Source: Tichowtungia aerotolerans (lineage in GTDB: Bacteria; Verrucomicrobiota; Kiritimatiellia; Kiritimatiellales; Tichowtungiaceae). From it: DNA of 64,000 bases. The notes below the pieces were generated by a model that saw only the letters and a list, made by a program, of their open reading frames with translations, was not told the origin of the DNA and searched no databases. This document shows, in pieces, positions 23,287 to 31,279 of this stretch (positions are counted from its first letter, which is position 1; each line of letters opens with the position of its first letter). The DNA lies in assembly GCF_009905215.1 (NCBI RefSeq), contig NZ_CP047593.1, forward strand, positions 682,001-746,000. The letters are read 5' to 3'. The position numbers and the translations under genes are program-made.

Positions 23287-23724
23287 CTAGCGGTGAGGAC
23301 GACGAACCTTCTGACGGGCAACTTTATACGGAAACAACGATTTCAATACCGGCCAATCCCTCATGGCAAGGCGATGACGCTTCTCTACACACGAAACCGT
23401 AACACCCTGACGCTCGGCAATCTCCTTGTACTGCAAACCCTGGTAACGCAAAGAAATCACATCGCGCTGCTCAGGAGGAAGGGAAAGAAAGCCCTGCACA
23501 AACTGGGCGAGTGTTGCCGCCGGCAACATCGGGTTATCAGTTAACTGTTCGGAGTTACCCAAAGCAGGCGCGGCAGCTTCCGGAAGGTGCTCGTCATCGT
23601 AGGGAACCGAGTAGAATGTATTCTCACGGAGCTTACAGGTAGAACAAGGCAACGCATCCCAAGGGGTGGAATCATAATCACCGCGCAGGATGGCTTCGGA
23701 ATGGGGACAGGAATGACAGTTCAT
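23287..23724 (-). CDS. Sigma-region-4-like transcription regulator
   Basis: A 145-residue protein. The N-terminal part has cysteine pairs (CHSCPHSEAI, CSTCK) that could bind zinc. The C-terminal part (about residues 85-135) is a sigma70 region-4-like helix-turn-helix: LPPEQRDVISLRYQGLQYKEIAERQGVTVSCVEKRHRLAM. It lacks sigma regions 2 and 3, so it would act as an activator or late-gene regulator rather than a full sigma factor. It is the last gene of the replication block and sits immediately upstream of the gene-free stretch and late genes, a natural place for a late switch. It is coupled by ATGA to the preceding small gene. Confidence 0.75.
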   Translation of the reverse strand: MNCHSCPHSEAILRGDYDSTPWDALPCSTCKLRENTFYSVPYDDEHLPEAAAPALGNSEQLTDNPMLPAATLAQFVQGFLSLPPEQRDVISLRYQGLQYKEIAERQGVTVSCVEKRHRLAMRDWPVLKSLFPYKVARQKVRRPHR

Positions 23725-23960
23725 AAACAGACTCCGGCGTAGAGGGTGACAAGTGACAAAACGGCAAAAACCAACGACACCGAGAAAGCGCCCTGCAGGA
23801 AGGGGAAATGTCGTAATGACATATTATGACATCTATATATAAATAATATAGATATAGGAAAAAGCGCCCGCCGTGCAGGGTGTGAGAGTCTGAGGAAAGC
23901 TTCACAGGCTTTTTTCAACGTGATGTCATACGTCAGAATGTCAAAAAGGGGCGTGTTCAT
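23721..23960 (-). CDS. Small membrane protein in the prophage
   Basis: A 79-residue protein starting MNTPLFDILTYDITLKKACE with a good GAAGGAG ribosome binding site. A hydrophobic C-terminal segment (FPFLQGAFSVSLVFAVLSLVTLYAGVCL) suggests one membrane helix. It overlaps the end of the primase/helicase gene by 20 bp and the start of the sigma-4-like gene by 4 bp. An A/T-rich block (23820-23860) inside it could hold a promoter for the downstream gene. Function unknown. Confidence 0.55.
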   Translation of the reverse strand: MNTPLFDILTYDITLKKACEAFLRLSHPARRALFPISILFIYRCHNMSLRHFPFLQGAFSVSLVFAVLSLVTLYAGVCL

Positions 23961-26103
23961 TGGTGTCTCCTTCAGACAGTTTTTTGATATTGATGATCCA
24001 AGAACGCTTAGTGCCGGTACGCGTCTGCTCAAGGGGGTAGCCTTGGGATGCGAGCTTAGACAATTCGCGACCGACCTGACGTGTTGTGTACTTGGCCGCG
24101 ATACCGGCAAGACCGTCCTGATCGTTAAGCATGGCGGAAAGCAGCTCGGTGGCGGATCCCGTCCAGACATCGGAAACCTGCCCCTCGAAAAACTTCAGCA
24201 AAACCTCAAGGAATGAATAGGCACTGGATGAATGACGTGCCGCCTCGAACAGGGAAGCCTCACAGTACGTTTGAACACCGTACCGGGAATCACCCAGGAC
24301 GTGATCAGGCGGTGACCAGTCGAGAAGCCAGCGCAGGAAAAACGGCAACTCCGCATGAATGATTTCCGCAACATCGTTGGGAAAGGTAAAGGTATCCCGC
24401 TCCGCCACACGGAAGAGATTGATTTTGTCGCGGTTCGACAAATCCACGTCGGGCAGAATACGAATCGACTCCGGGTCGGTGTTGCAGGTCACCACCACTC
24501 TGCCATTCCATTCGATCAACTTGTCCACGCGATATTTCTCGCGGACCGAGAAAGTACGGTTGGCCGCCATCTTTTTGATCAGGGCGGAAAATTTCATATG
24601 GGATTTGTTATCGGTCAATGGAACGACATCGTCGACCGCCCAGACTGCGGACTGGAATAGGTGGGAGTTAAAACCGTCCTCACCGGACAAAAACGACGAA
24701 GCATCAATATGGCCTCCGAAAATACGGGAGAGAATTACTGAGGACAGAAGTGTTTTTCCAGAGTTCGGAACACCGGCAAAGAACGACGCCTGACCGGGAA
24801 GCATTTTCCCGTCGAGAGCCGAAGAGTACCACCGGCGCAACCAGGCAAGGAAGTATTCCAACTGTTCGGCGGGGTCGAAAAGCGTTGAGAAATAAGACGC
24901 AAGCCAAAGAAACCCCGGACAGGTGTCAGGAGTCAGGGGACAGGGATCGGAAGACTGTGCGGATGCAGATGAGCAGACAGGAGTGTCTGCTCCACCTTCT
25001 GCAGGCTGCATGACAGAAGCGGTCGAGGTGTTCAAAACACGCAGACCGTTGACGTGAACGATACCTTTCGGACGATGTACCAAGGGGGCCGCACAGGCGA
25101 TGTACTGCTGTTTTTGTATCCGGTGAATCGCCTGATCCACTGCACTGAATGCCGCACCACGGGGAACCGTAGAGGTCAAACCGCGCTCGACCTTCAGGTG
25201 CAAAGCGATGTCTGATTTGTTGTATGCCTGCCACTGGTCGTTGGAGAGTTTTGTCCAATAATCGCGCCCGTCGAAGAATACTTCGGACACGGCCCCGCCG
25301 ATACGATCAGATTCAAACTGCCGGACAAACTGATGACCCAGAATCGCCGCCCAGGGGATAAACGCCTGCCCGCCGGTAAAACACTGCATGCCGGACTCGC
25401 GCACCACCGCCGCTGTTGCATTGTCGGCAGACGAATCCCAGAAGCGGACACCACGCACACCAATTTCAAATTCACCCTGCCAGACACCGGGATATTGTTT
25501 TTGCACTTCGTCCGCGATCAGCTCGATGGGGATCACCGGACCGATTTTTTTCCATGCGTAGTTATGGGTTGATTCAATCGCCCACTGCATCATCAGAGGT
25601 GCCGGGATCACATCATCAGATAAATGCTGCCACTGCGTACCCGCCTCGTAATATTTACAGGGATCAGAAAAGGCTTCCGCATCGAGACCGACCAGGATTT
25701 TTGAGAGCTTGAGTTTTTTCTTAACGTGCTTGAGCAGCTTCGCCGTCAGATCATTTTTATGCAGCGGGAAAGGTTGTTCCAGTTTCCACAACAGTCGCGC
25801 TCCCCCGGAAAAGGTACGGCAGATGTACTGGGGTTTGAAATCCCCACACCGTTCCAAAACCGTATCGCGCATGTTTTGATTTATGTCGCCGTCATAATCG
25901 GCAACCAGCCAGTGCAGAAAGACCGCCGGATTGTTTTTGGAATCAATGCGGGATGCGGCAATCAGACCTTCGAGACCGGAGTAAAAACAGTGCTCCACAT
26001 CGGGTTTGTTCCATTGGGTTTTCTGAAGCGCATGGGTAGAGATATTCCACGGCTCGCACTCGGTTGCATGACAACACGAGAGATTTTTGATGGATAAAAA
26101 CAT
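23941..26103 (-). CDS. Primase-polymerase/SF3 helicase (phage replication protein)
   Basis: A 720-residue fusion. The N-terminal part (about residues 1-190) resembles AEP primase-polymerases, with LVADYDGD (DxD metal site) near residue 69 and RTFSGGARLLWKLE near residue 95. The C-terminal part (about 400-650) is a superfamily 3/D5-like helicase: Walker A GVPNSGKT, Walker B AVWAVDDVV, sensor VVVTCNTD. A linker around residues 365-395 is encoded by a REP-like element and degenerate repeats (GADTPVCSSAS...DPCPLTPDTCPG) and is probably disordered. AAGGAGA precedes the start. It initiates phage DNA replication together with the family A polymerase encoded just upstream. Confidence 0.85.
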   Translation of the reverse strand: MFLSIKNLSCCHATECEPWNISTHALQKTQWNKPDVEHCFYSGLEGLIAASRIDSKNNPAVFLHWLVADYDGDINQNMRDTVLERCGDFKPQYICRTFSGGARLLWKLEQPFPLHKNDLTAKLLKHVKKKLKLSKILVGLDAEAFSDPCKYYEAGTQWQHLSDDVIPAPLMMQWAIESTHNYAWKKIGPVIPIELIADEVQKQYPGVWQGEFEIGVRGVRFWDSSADNATAAVVRESGMQCFTGGQAFIPWAAILGHQFVRQFESDRIGGAVSEVFFDGRDYWTKLSNDQWQAYNKSDIALHLKVERGLTSTVPRGAAFSAVDQAIHRIQKQQYIACAAPLVHRPKGIVHVNGLRVLNTSTASVMQPAEGGADTPVCSSASAQSSDPCPLTPDTCPGFLWLASYFSTLFDPAEQLEYFLAWLRRWYSSALDGKMLPGQASFFAGVPNSGKTLLSSVILSRIFGGHIDASSFLSGEDGFNSHLFQSAVWAVDDVVPLTDNKSHMKFSALIKKMAANRTFSVREKYRVDKLIEWNGRVVVTCNTDPESIRILPDVDLSNRDKINLFRVAERDTFTFPNDVAEIIHAELPFFLRWLLDWSPPDHVLGDSRYGVQTYCEASLFEAARHSSSAYSFLEVLLKFFEGQVSDVWTGSATELLSAMLNDQDGLAGIAAKYTTRQVGRELSKLASQGYPLEQTRTGTKRSWIINIKKLSEGDTNEHAPF
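24973..24995 (-). repeat. REP-like hairpin inside the primase/helicase gene
   Basis: GCAGACAG pairs with a GTGTCTGC arm; the foot is GTGG on the minus strand. It is read in frame as part of ADTPVC. Confidence 0.6.
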
Positions 26104-26113
26104 GATGGTCTCC

Positions 26114-28102
26114 TTATTTGGTGTAGTGGGTAAAAATTCCGGCTTCGGCATCGACGGGACATCCGGAGAGCCAGTCCGGTGTGGTGCGCATGATTTCGAG
26201 GATTTGTTGTTTTGCTTCCTCTGCCTGCGCTTTGGGAACTTCGACGATCACTTCGTCGTGAACGTGAAAAACAATTCGTCCAATGTCTGAACGGTGTATC
26301 TGCAAAAGGTGTTGTGCGAACAGATCCCGGGCGGTGGCCTGGACAAGATTTTCGCAGAGCAGTCCGCCGTAGAGACTGCGATCCCGTCCGCCTCGTACTG
26401 TTTTGGCGGCGAAGTATCCACGGGGAGTTTTCCGAACATCGAAATATTGAAGGTGTCGTCCAGACGGCAGCTCGATTGCGTAGTCCCCGCCGGCACTGCG
26501 TTTGAAGTCGCGATCCAACCGTTTCCAGAGTCGGGAAATTTTCGGATTCTTGGATCGGAAGTCGGCAACGGTTTGTTTGGCATCGGCGAAGGAGAGTTCA
26601 ATACCACCCAGATTTTTGGCGACTGTAACAAATTTTTTCGGGCCGCATCCGTATCCCAATCCCAGCACTCGCGCCTTTGCCAGTGATCGCATGGCAGGAT
26701 CTTTTTCTTTCAGAGGCTCGGGATCACTGTATCCCATCGTTGCCCGCGCATGGGCTTCGTAAATATCCACACCGTTCCGAACGAGAGACAAGAAATCATG
26801 GTCATCAATCAGCCATGCCAAAATCCTGGGTTCGATCTGAGACAGGTCGGCAATGACAAACACACATCCATCCGAGGGTTGGAAACACTTCCGTAAATTG
26901 GCACCGAACATTTCACCTCTCGGCATGTTCTGCACATTGAATCCGGCATCACCGGACCAACGACCCGGTACCGCACCGAAGTATTTGAGGGAATACGGGA
27001 AGACCATTGGCTTTAGGCTTTGGGCTTTAGGAGACGGTGCGGGTTGCTCTGCGGGGATAGACAGGCTGGAAGCCTGTCCTACGTTCGGTGTGTCTGCAGG
27101 TTGCAAGCGGGACGCTTGCGCTACTTTAATGCGGTTGCGAATGGTGTAAAACCGGGAGAGCAGCATATTGGTCCGGCGGAAAATGCGCATCGCATTCACC
27201 CAGGGATACTCAGCGCCGTATTTGTTTTCCCACTGTTCACAAAGCGGGGAATCCATTGCCAATGATGCAGGCGCCGGAATGTTTGCTTTTCGACATTCGA
27301 GCGCAAGCTGGCGACGGGAAAGCGGTGTATCTTCTGTGAAATCTTCCACCCACGGCAAAAGCTGAACCGCATCGAACCGCTGTTTCTCCAAGGTCTGGAT
27401 ACTTTTTTCCAGAGTCTGGAAATCGACAGTGATGCCCGCCTGTCCCCATTCAAAAGTTAGCGTCGATAATTCCTGCTCCTCCTCCGGCCAAAGGTGATTG
27501 TATTTTTCCCATAGCAGATAACAAAGCCGCGCATCTTCGAGTGCGTAATCTAACATTGCATTGTCTTCGAACAGATCCCCGGTGGTCTGACCGCACGCGT
27601 TGCTTCGCTGGGTTTTATCCACCTCGATTCCCAAAAGCTGTTTGCACGCGCCTTTCAGGTTTCGGGGTGCCTGAAGGTAAACCGCCATCGAGGCGGTGCA
27701 TCGCCACCCGGCAGGTTGAAGCGGCGGAATGATCTTCTGTTCCTGAAGTCGTTTGAAAACCAGAGAGTCGAAGGCTGCGTTGTGAGCAAGCAGCAACGCA
27801 CCGTTTAGTTTTTCCCAGGATTGGAAATCTTTGGGGTGGCCAACCCAGCGGAACAGAGTTCCGGGTGCAGGAGTGTCAGGTGTCGGGTGGCAGGTGTCAG
27901 AAGGCGGACGGCTCGGAGATCCGTCCCTACCATCAACAACCCCATAAACGGACATGAGATAGGCGTCAAATTTCGGATGGTGAACATAGCTCCACGCATC
28001 CATTTTTTTCAGGGAGTAGTCCTTGTCGTAGTAGGTTTCGAAGTCCACGGCCAAAGTGGCCGGGACAGTTATTTGTGATTGGTTATTGGTTATTTGGTTC
28101 AT
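26114..28102 (-). CDS. Phage family A DNA polymerase with 3'-5' exonuclease
   Basis: A 662-residue polymerase I-like enzyme. The exonuclease begins VDFETYYD near residue 20 (DxE site). The polymerase motifs are A DLSQIEPRILAWL near residue 430, B RSLAKARVLGLGYGCG near residue 475, and C FHVHDEVIVEV near residue 610. It lacks a 5' nuclease domain, as typical phage enzymes do. Two segments look like repeat insertions tolerated in frame: residues about 54-77 (DGRDGSPSRPPSDTCHPTPD) and 325-365 (two REP-like hairpins, QASRLQPADTPNVGQASSLS). The first codons (NQITNNQSQIT) come from a degenerate repeat. It ends 11 bp before the primase/helicase start. Confidence 0.92.
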   Translation of the reverse strand: MNQITNNQSQITVPATLAVDFETYYDKDYSLKKMDAWSYVHHPKFDAYLMSVYGVVDGRDGSPSRPPSDTCHPTPDTPAPGTLFRWVGHPKDFQSWEKLNGALLLAHNAAFDSLVFKRLQEQKIIPPLQPAGWRCTASMAVYLQAPRNLKGACKQLLGIEVDKTQRSNACGQTTGDLFEDNAMLDYALEDARLCYLLWEKYNHLWPEEEQELSTLTFEWGQAGITVDFQTLEKSIQTLEKQRFDAVQLLPWVEDFTEDTPLSRRQLALECRKANIPAPASLAMDSPLCEQWENKYGAEYPWVNAMRIFRRTNMLLSRFYTIRNRIKVAQASRLQPADTPNVGQASSLSIPAEQPAPSPKAQSLKPMVFPYSLKYFGAVPGRWSGDAGFNVQNMPRGEMFGANLRKCFQPSDGCVFVIADLSQIEPRILAWLIDDHDFLSLVRNGVDIYEAHARATMGYSDPEPLKEKDPAMRSLAKARVLGLGYGCGPKKFVTVAKNLGGIELSFADAKQTVADFRSKNPKISRLWKRLDRDFKRSAGGDYAIELPSGRHLQYFDVRKTPRGYFAAKTVRGGRDRSLYGGLLCENLVQATARDLFAQHLLQIHRSDIGRIVFHVHDEVIVEVPKAQAEEAKQQILEIMRTTPDWLSGCPVDAEAGIFTHYTK
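27060..27124 (-). repeat. Two tandem REP-like hairpins inside the DNA polymerase gene
   Basis: 27060-27082 (GACAGGCTGGAAGCCTGTC plus foot GTAG) and 27103-27124 (GCAAGCGGGACGCTTGC plus foot GTAG on the minus strand). Different stems, same layout, both read through in frame. Confidence 0.7.
27386..27421. repeat. Two phased palindromes inside the DNA polymerase gene
   Basis: Copies start at 27386 and 27407, 21 bp apart (two helical turns), encoding the repeated QTLEK of the polymerase linker. A single further copy lies at 27812-27826. Confidence 0.75.
27905..27930 (-). repeat. REP-like hairpin inside the DNA polymerase gene
   Basis: GGACGGCT pairs imperfectly with ATCCGTCC; GTAG foot on the minus strand, in frame as DGRDGSPS. 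Confidence 0.6.
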
Positions 28103-28160
28103 AAAGCCGGTTTTCACAGAAGGGAACTAAGGAAAGAAAGAGCCCCCGAAGCGCTGGAAC

Positions 28161-28182
28161 GCGACAGGGGCGTCGCGTCTAC
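28161..28182 (-). repeat. REP-like hairpin with GTAG foot
   Basis: GCGACAGGGGCGTCGC stem and GTAG foot on the minus strand, lying in the gap before the polymerase gene. Confidence 0.55.
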
Positions 28183-28184
28183 AA

Positions 28185-29078
28185 TCAGAGAAGCGTCGTG
28201 ATGAATTCGATGAACTCATCGACATGCTTTCCGTGCTGACGCAGACGCGGGACATAAACCAGGTTGGTGCCGAGTTTTTCCCGGCGCACCTGAAGCGTCC
28301 ATTTGCCTTTATGCAGCTCGGGCAGTCCGGTTTCTTTGTTGCGCAGTGCGAACCGGGCGGCGGTGTTGATCGCCTTCCCTGCCCGGCTGTAGGCCGAACC
28401 TTTCATGGTCCAAAGAGCCAGTTCGTAGGCTTTACCGTCCGGTCCCTGAATCGAGAACTCTTCGGCCAATTCAGCCGACGGTGCTTCGACCAGCACCAGC
28501 GCGGTGAGCATCGGGCGCCACGGCGGTTTCTCGTCGTTACGCCAATCGATCCAGCCCCCGCGCTCATGAACTTCATCGAGCGTGTCCACTGTTTCCGGGG
28601 TTTCGTCTGAATCATACGGCAGATTTTCCGAGAACTGCTTTTTGGCGTTCAGCACTGTGACATTGAGCGGCTCGCCCCAGGTCTTCGGATCGGTCGATGC
28701 CGCCAGAACAATGATGTCTTTGTTCAGCACAACCGCACCGGGATCGAAATCCTCGGAGAGCGGGCCAACGCTCTGGACGATGTTGATACGAGGAAGGCGG
28801 AAATCCGATTCCTCGTAATCGCCGGCAATGCCACCAATTCCGGGAAGATCTCCAGCCGCCTTCGCAGGAAGCTCCGGCGAGCCAACGGAGGTCGGAGGAC
28901 AGAGGTCAGAGGTCGGAGACCCACCCCGCCCTTCGGGCACCCCTCCGCCGGAGGGGATCTTTGCGGGGACAGACAGGCTGGAAGCCTGTCCTACTTTCTC
29001 TGCGGGTTCGGACGAGGCAGGCGAGACGCCTGCGGTACTTTTTTCTTCTTTTTTGAACGATGTTGTTTTTGTGGTCAT
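28185..29078 (-). CDS. Phage replication-module protein of unknown function
   Basis: A 297-residue soluble protein in the replication/recombination block, next to nuclease and polymerase genes, where single-strand-binding or recombination accessory proteins are usual. Its conserved-looking core starts near residue 90 (LPRINIVQSVGPLSEDFDPGAVVLNKD) and runs to the end without a catalytic motif. Residues about 10-65 look foreign: two REP-like hairpins and degenerate repeats encode AGVSPASS, VGQASSLSVPAK and GVPEGRGGSPTSD. GGAGAAAG lies before the ATG at 29078. A DNA-binding role is a guess from context. Confidence 0.5.
   Translation of the reverse strand: MTTKTTSFKKEEKSTAGVSPASSEPAEKVGQASSLSVPAKIPSGGGVPEGRGGSPTSDLCPPTSVGSPELPAKAAGDLPGIGGIAGDYEESDFRLPRINIVQSVGPLSEDFDPGAVVLNKDIIVLAASTDPKTWGEPLNVTVLNAKKQFSENLPYDSDETPETVDTLDEVHERGGWIDWRNDEKPPWRPMLTALVLVEAPSAELAEEFSIQGPDGKAYELALWTMKGSAYSRAGKAINTAARFALRNKETGLPELHKGKWTLQVRREKLGTNLVYVPRLRQHGKHVDEFIEFITTLL
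28972..29038 (-). repeat. Two REP-like hairpins inside the 297-residue gene
   Basis: 28972-28994 (same stem as 27060-27082, foot GTAG) and 29016-29038 (GGCAGGCGAGACGCCTGC, foot GTAC on the minus strand). Confidence 0.7.
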
Positions 29079-29098
29079 TTTTCTTTCTCCTTTAATTA

Positions 29099-29124
29099 GG
29101 GCGACCACGGGGGATCGCCCGTAC
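29099..29124 (-). repeat. REP-like hairpin (GTAC variant) between phage genes
   Basis: GGGCGACC pairs with GGATCGCCC (one mismatch); foot GTAC on the minus strand. It occupies almost the whole gap between the nuclease and the 297-residue gene. Confidence 0.65.
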
Positions 29125-29126
29125 TG

Positions 29127-30197
29127 TTATCTTTCTTTTGCTAGATAGGTGATGTCGGGGTCGGTCATGCAGAGTCCCTCTGCTGTCAGAAGCTGGTTGA
29201 GCTTCCGAATCGCTTTAGCCCCCTGCCCTCGTTCCTGAATGGATTTGACCGCTTTTTCCAGTGAAGTGACCGAGATCGAACAGGCGGGAAGGAACTGCTC
29301 CAGCGGCAACGGAAATTCCGTGCTAACTATTTCCCATACAGCGGCAAGATCCTTCAGTACACGCCGTCCGCTGCGGTGTTTGAGTTCGTAGCCGGGAATT
29401 TCCTGCCCGCTGCGCACCATTTCCAAGGCATGGGCTTTGACGGCATCGGCCCACTCGATCAGGACGGGTGCCAGGCGAAGAGCCAGCGCCATCTGGTCAG
29501 GCTCGGCGATCTGGAGCGGATCCATTACCGCCGGGAGTTCCAGCCGGTTCGGCAGCTTTTCGGCTACCATCATTGCCTTGGCTGTCAATGCCGGACAGGT
29601 GGCTTTGGCTCCGCAGTACTGGCAGTTGTCAGGATGCGGGCTGTACGGACTGTTCGGGTCTTCCGCCTTTTCGATCACGGTAGCGACGCGATCACGCATC
29701 CGGTCATAGTCAGCAGAGCGGGTGAAGGTGTGTTCTGTGCGCAGATCGCAACGCGGCTGCAGAAACACCACCTTGACCGAATCGACACCAAACAGGTCGA
29801 ATACGCCAAGGGCGTATGCCCAGCCCTGAAGGTTGACCTCCGCATCATCGACCGGGACACGCCCCATTTTGTAATCAATGACGGTTGCGGTGTTCGTGCC
29901 GATGATAACGACATCGGCAGTGCCGAAAGTCAGCCCGCAGATATCGACCTGCAATTCGGTGTAGCGAATTGCTCCGGGGATTTCCGATTGCAGCTCGTCG
30001 ACCGCATCCAGGCACTCACGCACCTGGGCGATTTGCTCAGGGTTGAGTCCATCGAGACGACCGGTTTCGGCCGCCCCGTGCATCATCGTTCCCTCATCAG
30101 CGGCCTCGGATGAACCGGGGCGATTTTGCCAATGGGCGCACAGCTCTTTGTTTTTCAGCGAGCTGGGGCCATGCTTTGCGTGGAGTTGATTTGTCAT
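29127..30197 (-). CDS. RecB/Cas4-like nuclease (DUF2800)
   Basis: A 356-residue protein of the DUF2800 family of phage PD-(D/E)XK nucleases. The catalytic centre is visible: FGTADVVIIGTNTATVIDYKMGR near residue 120-145, giving the D...DYK signature. A cysteine group NCQYCGAKATCPAL near residue 218 could hold an iron-sulfur cluster with one further Cys, as in Cas4/AddB. It would process DNA ends for recombination. GAGGAG precedes the ATG at 30197; a longer frame upstream has no such signal and reads through the next gene's region. Confidence 0.82.
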   Translation of the reverse strand: MTNQLHAKHGPSSLKNKELCAHWQNRPGSSEAADEGTMMHGAAETGRLDGLNPEQIAQVRECLDAVDELQSEIPGAIRYTELQVDICGLTFGTADVVIIGTNTATVIDYKMGRVPVDDAEVNLQGWAYALGVFDLFGVDSVKVVFLQPRCDLRTEHTFTRSADYDRMRDRVATVIEKAEDPNSPYSPHPDNCQYCGAKATCPALTAKAMMVAEKLPNRLELPAVMDPLQIAEPDQMALALRLAPVLIEWADAVKAHALEMVRSGQEIPGYELKHRSGRRVLKDLAAVWEIVSTEFPLPLEQFLPACSISVTSLEKAVKSIQERGQGAKAIRKLNQLLTAEGLCMTDPDITYLAKER

Positions 30198-30207
30198 AAA
30201 AAACTCC

Positions 30208-30471
30208 TCAATCGCCTTTGAACATAAAGATGAACCAAGCCTGAGCACCCCGGAAGTAACAGGCACAGAAACAGGCAAAGAGCCCATCTCCAATCGATGT
30301 GTCCTGCACGACTGCAGCTGTGACCACAGCCCAAAGAAGTAGCTCAAAAATGATGATTGCCAACGCCAGCAAAATGCGGCGGGTGATCAGTTTTCCCGAA
30401 GAACGGGTGAGTTCCTCGCGGACCTCGTCGGTGATCTCTTTTTTCAGTTCGTTTTTGTCAATGGTTTCCAT
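30208..30471 (-). CDS. Small two-helix membrane protein in the prophage
   Basis: An 87-residue protein starting METIDKNELKKEITDEVREEL. The first 30 residues are charged. Two hydrophobic segments follow, ALAIIIFELLLWAVVTAAVV and DGLFACFCACYF. It lies 10 bp upstream of the DUF2800 nuclease gene. Such small proteins in early regions can be superinfection-exclusion or regulatory peptides, but the family is not recognised. Confidence 0.5.
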   Translation of the reverse strand: METIDKNELKKEITDEVREELTRSSGKLITRRILLALAIIIFELLLWAVVTAAVVQDTSIGDGLFACFCACYFRGAQAWFIFMFKGD

Positions 30472-30517
30472 AGTTGAATCTTTCGTTATTGGTTATTTGG
30501 AATTGGTTATTGGGAGA

Positions 30518-30541
30518 GACAGGCTGGAAGCACTGTCCTAC
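30518..30541 (-). repeat. REP-like hairpin with GTAG foot
   Basis: GACAGGCTGGAAGCACTGTC, a variant of the 27060 element with an inserted base, in the gap next to a degenerate GGTTATT repeat (30482-30514). Confidence 0.65.
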
Positions 30542-30572
30542 GTTGGTGGGCCGCGGGCTGGATGAGCTTTAT

Positions 30573-31031
30573 TCATGATTCGCCCTCTTGCGCTTTAAGA
30601 TCTTCGGAGCGGCGTTTGAGAAGCCGGTGGATGTCCCGGGCTGCGCCAAGCGCATCGCCGGAGAAAATGGCGTGAACATCGAAGTTGTATTCTAGCTCGC
30701 TGAGCTGGTGAAAAATGAAGGTAGCGCCGACCCGACCACGGGTAAAAATAGAATAATCGAAGAGCTCGATGTCCTCGCGGCAGGCTTCGACGACGTAGAA
30801 TAGACGCGGGAATCCGACGGCATGGACGCGGCGGATTTTTTTCAGCTCACGAATCCAATTCTTCTGGATGGCCAGCGACTGAATCAGATCGGGCAGCGAT
30901 TTGCGCTCGACGGCGAAAAAGTCCTGGTCGCCTTCGATGGCATAGTCGAACGTGCCGATGGTTCCGCGCACGGTGGCACAGTGTTCGAACGCCAACGGAG
31001 TCTGCTCTCTTGTATCGATTCGAATCAGCAT
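30573..31031 (-). CDS. ERCC4-type nuclease
   Basis: A 152-residue protein consisting of a single ERCC4 nuclease domain. IRIDTREQTPLAF at the start and DYAIEGDQDFFAVERKSLPDL near residue 30-50 give the GDx(n)ERKx(3)D-type catalytic pattern, here GDQDFFAVERKSLPDL. Archaeal and phage versions cut branched or flap DNA. There is no helix-hairpin-helix tail, so it may need a partner for DNA binding. It overlaps the preceding 84-94 residue gene by 7 bp and lies in the recombination/replication block. Confidence 0.85.
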   Translation of the reverse strand: MLIRIDTREQTPLAFEHCATVRGTIGTFDYAIEGDQDFFAVERKSLPDLIQSLAIQKNWIRELKKIRRVHAVGFPRLFYVVEACREDIELFDYSIFTRGRVGATFIFHQLSELEYNFDVHAIFSGDALGAARDIHRLLKRRSEDLKAQEGES

Positions 31032-31279
31032 GATGCACCGCCTGTGACAGGAGAGTTTTTAACCGCGAAAGAACGTGAATGGGCGCGAATTGAAGACGGT
31101 ACGGATGAAGGATCACAGACAGGAGTGTCTGCGCCACAAGGAGACGGTGCGGATTCAAAGTTTTTGGACGGGTCGCCGGAATAGAAATCGAATTGAAATT
31201 CGTGCCAAAGATCAGCGATGGCGGCGGAGTCGCCTTCACGGGCTTTTTCGAGAAGCTGGATAAAACGGGGATCAACCAC
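31025..31279 (-). CDS. Small phage protein with a repeat-derived tail
   Basis: An 84-residue protein if the GTG at 31279 is used, which overlaps the stop of the upstream DNA-binding gene (GTGGTTGA) and suggests coupling; an ATG at 31309 is the alternative. The first half (VVDPRFIQLLEKAREGDSAAIADLWHEF) is a helical, acidic domain. The second half contains a REP-like hairpin (31116-31137) read as GADTPVCDPSS, and a degenerate repeat. The tail is therefore probably not functional sequence. Family unknown. Confidence 0.45.
   Translation of the reverse strand: MVDPRFIQLLEKAREGDSAAIADLWHEFQFDFYSGDPSKNFESAPSPCGADTPVCDPSSVPSSIRAHSRSFAVKNSPVTGGASC
31116..31137 (-). repeat. REP-like hairpin inside a small phage gene
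   Basis: CAGACAGGAGTGTCTG, the same stem family as 24973-24995, with foot GTGG on the minus strand, again read as ADTPVC. Confidence 0.65.

Noticed and set aside
30573-30600. Sixth copy of the gene-boundary repeat (GATTCGCCCTCTT)
   Set aside because: Only 13 bases match, inside the last codons of the ERCC4 gene; chance is plausible.
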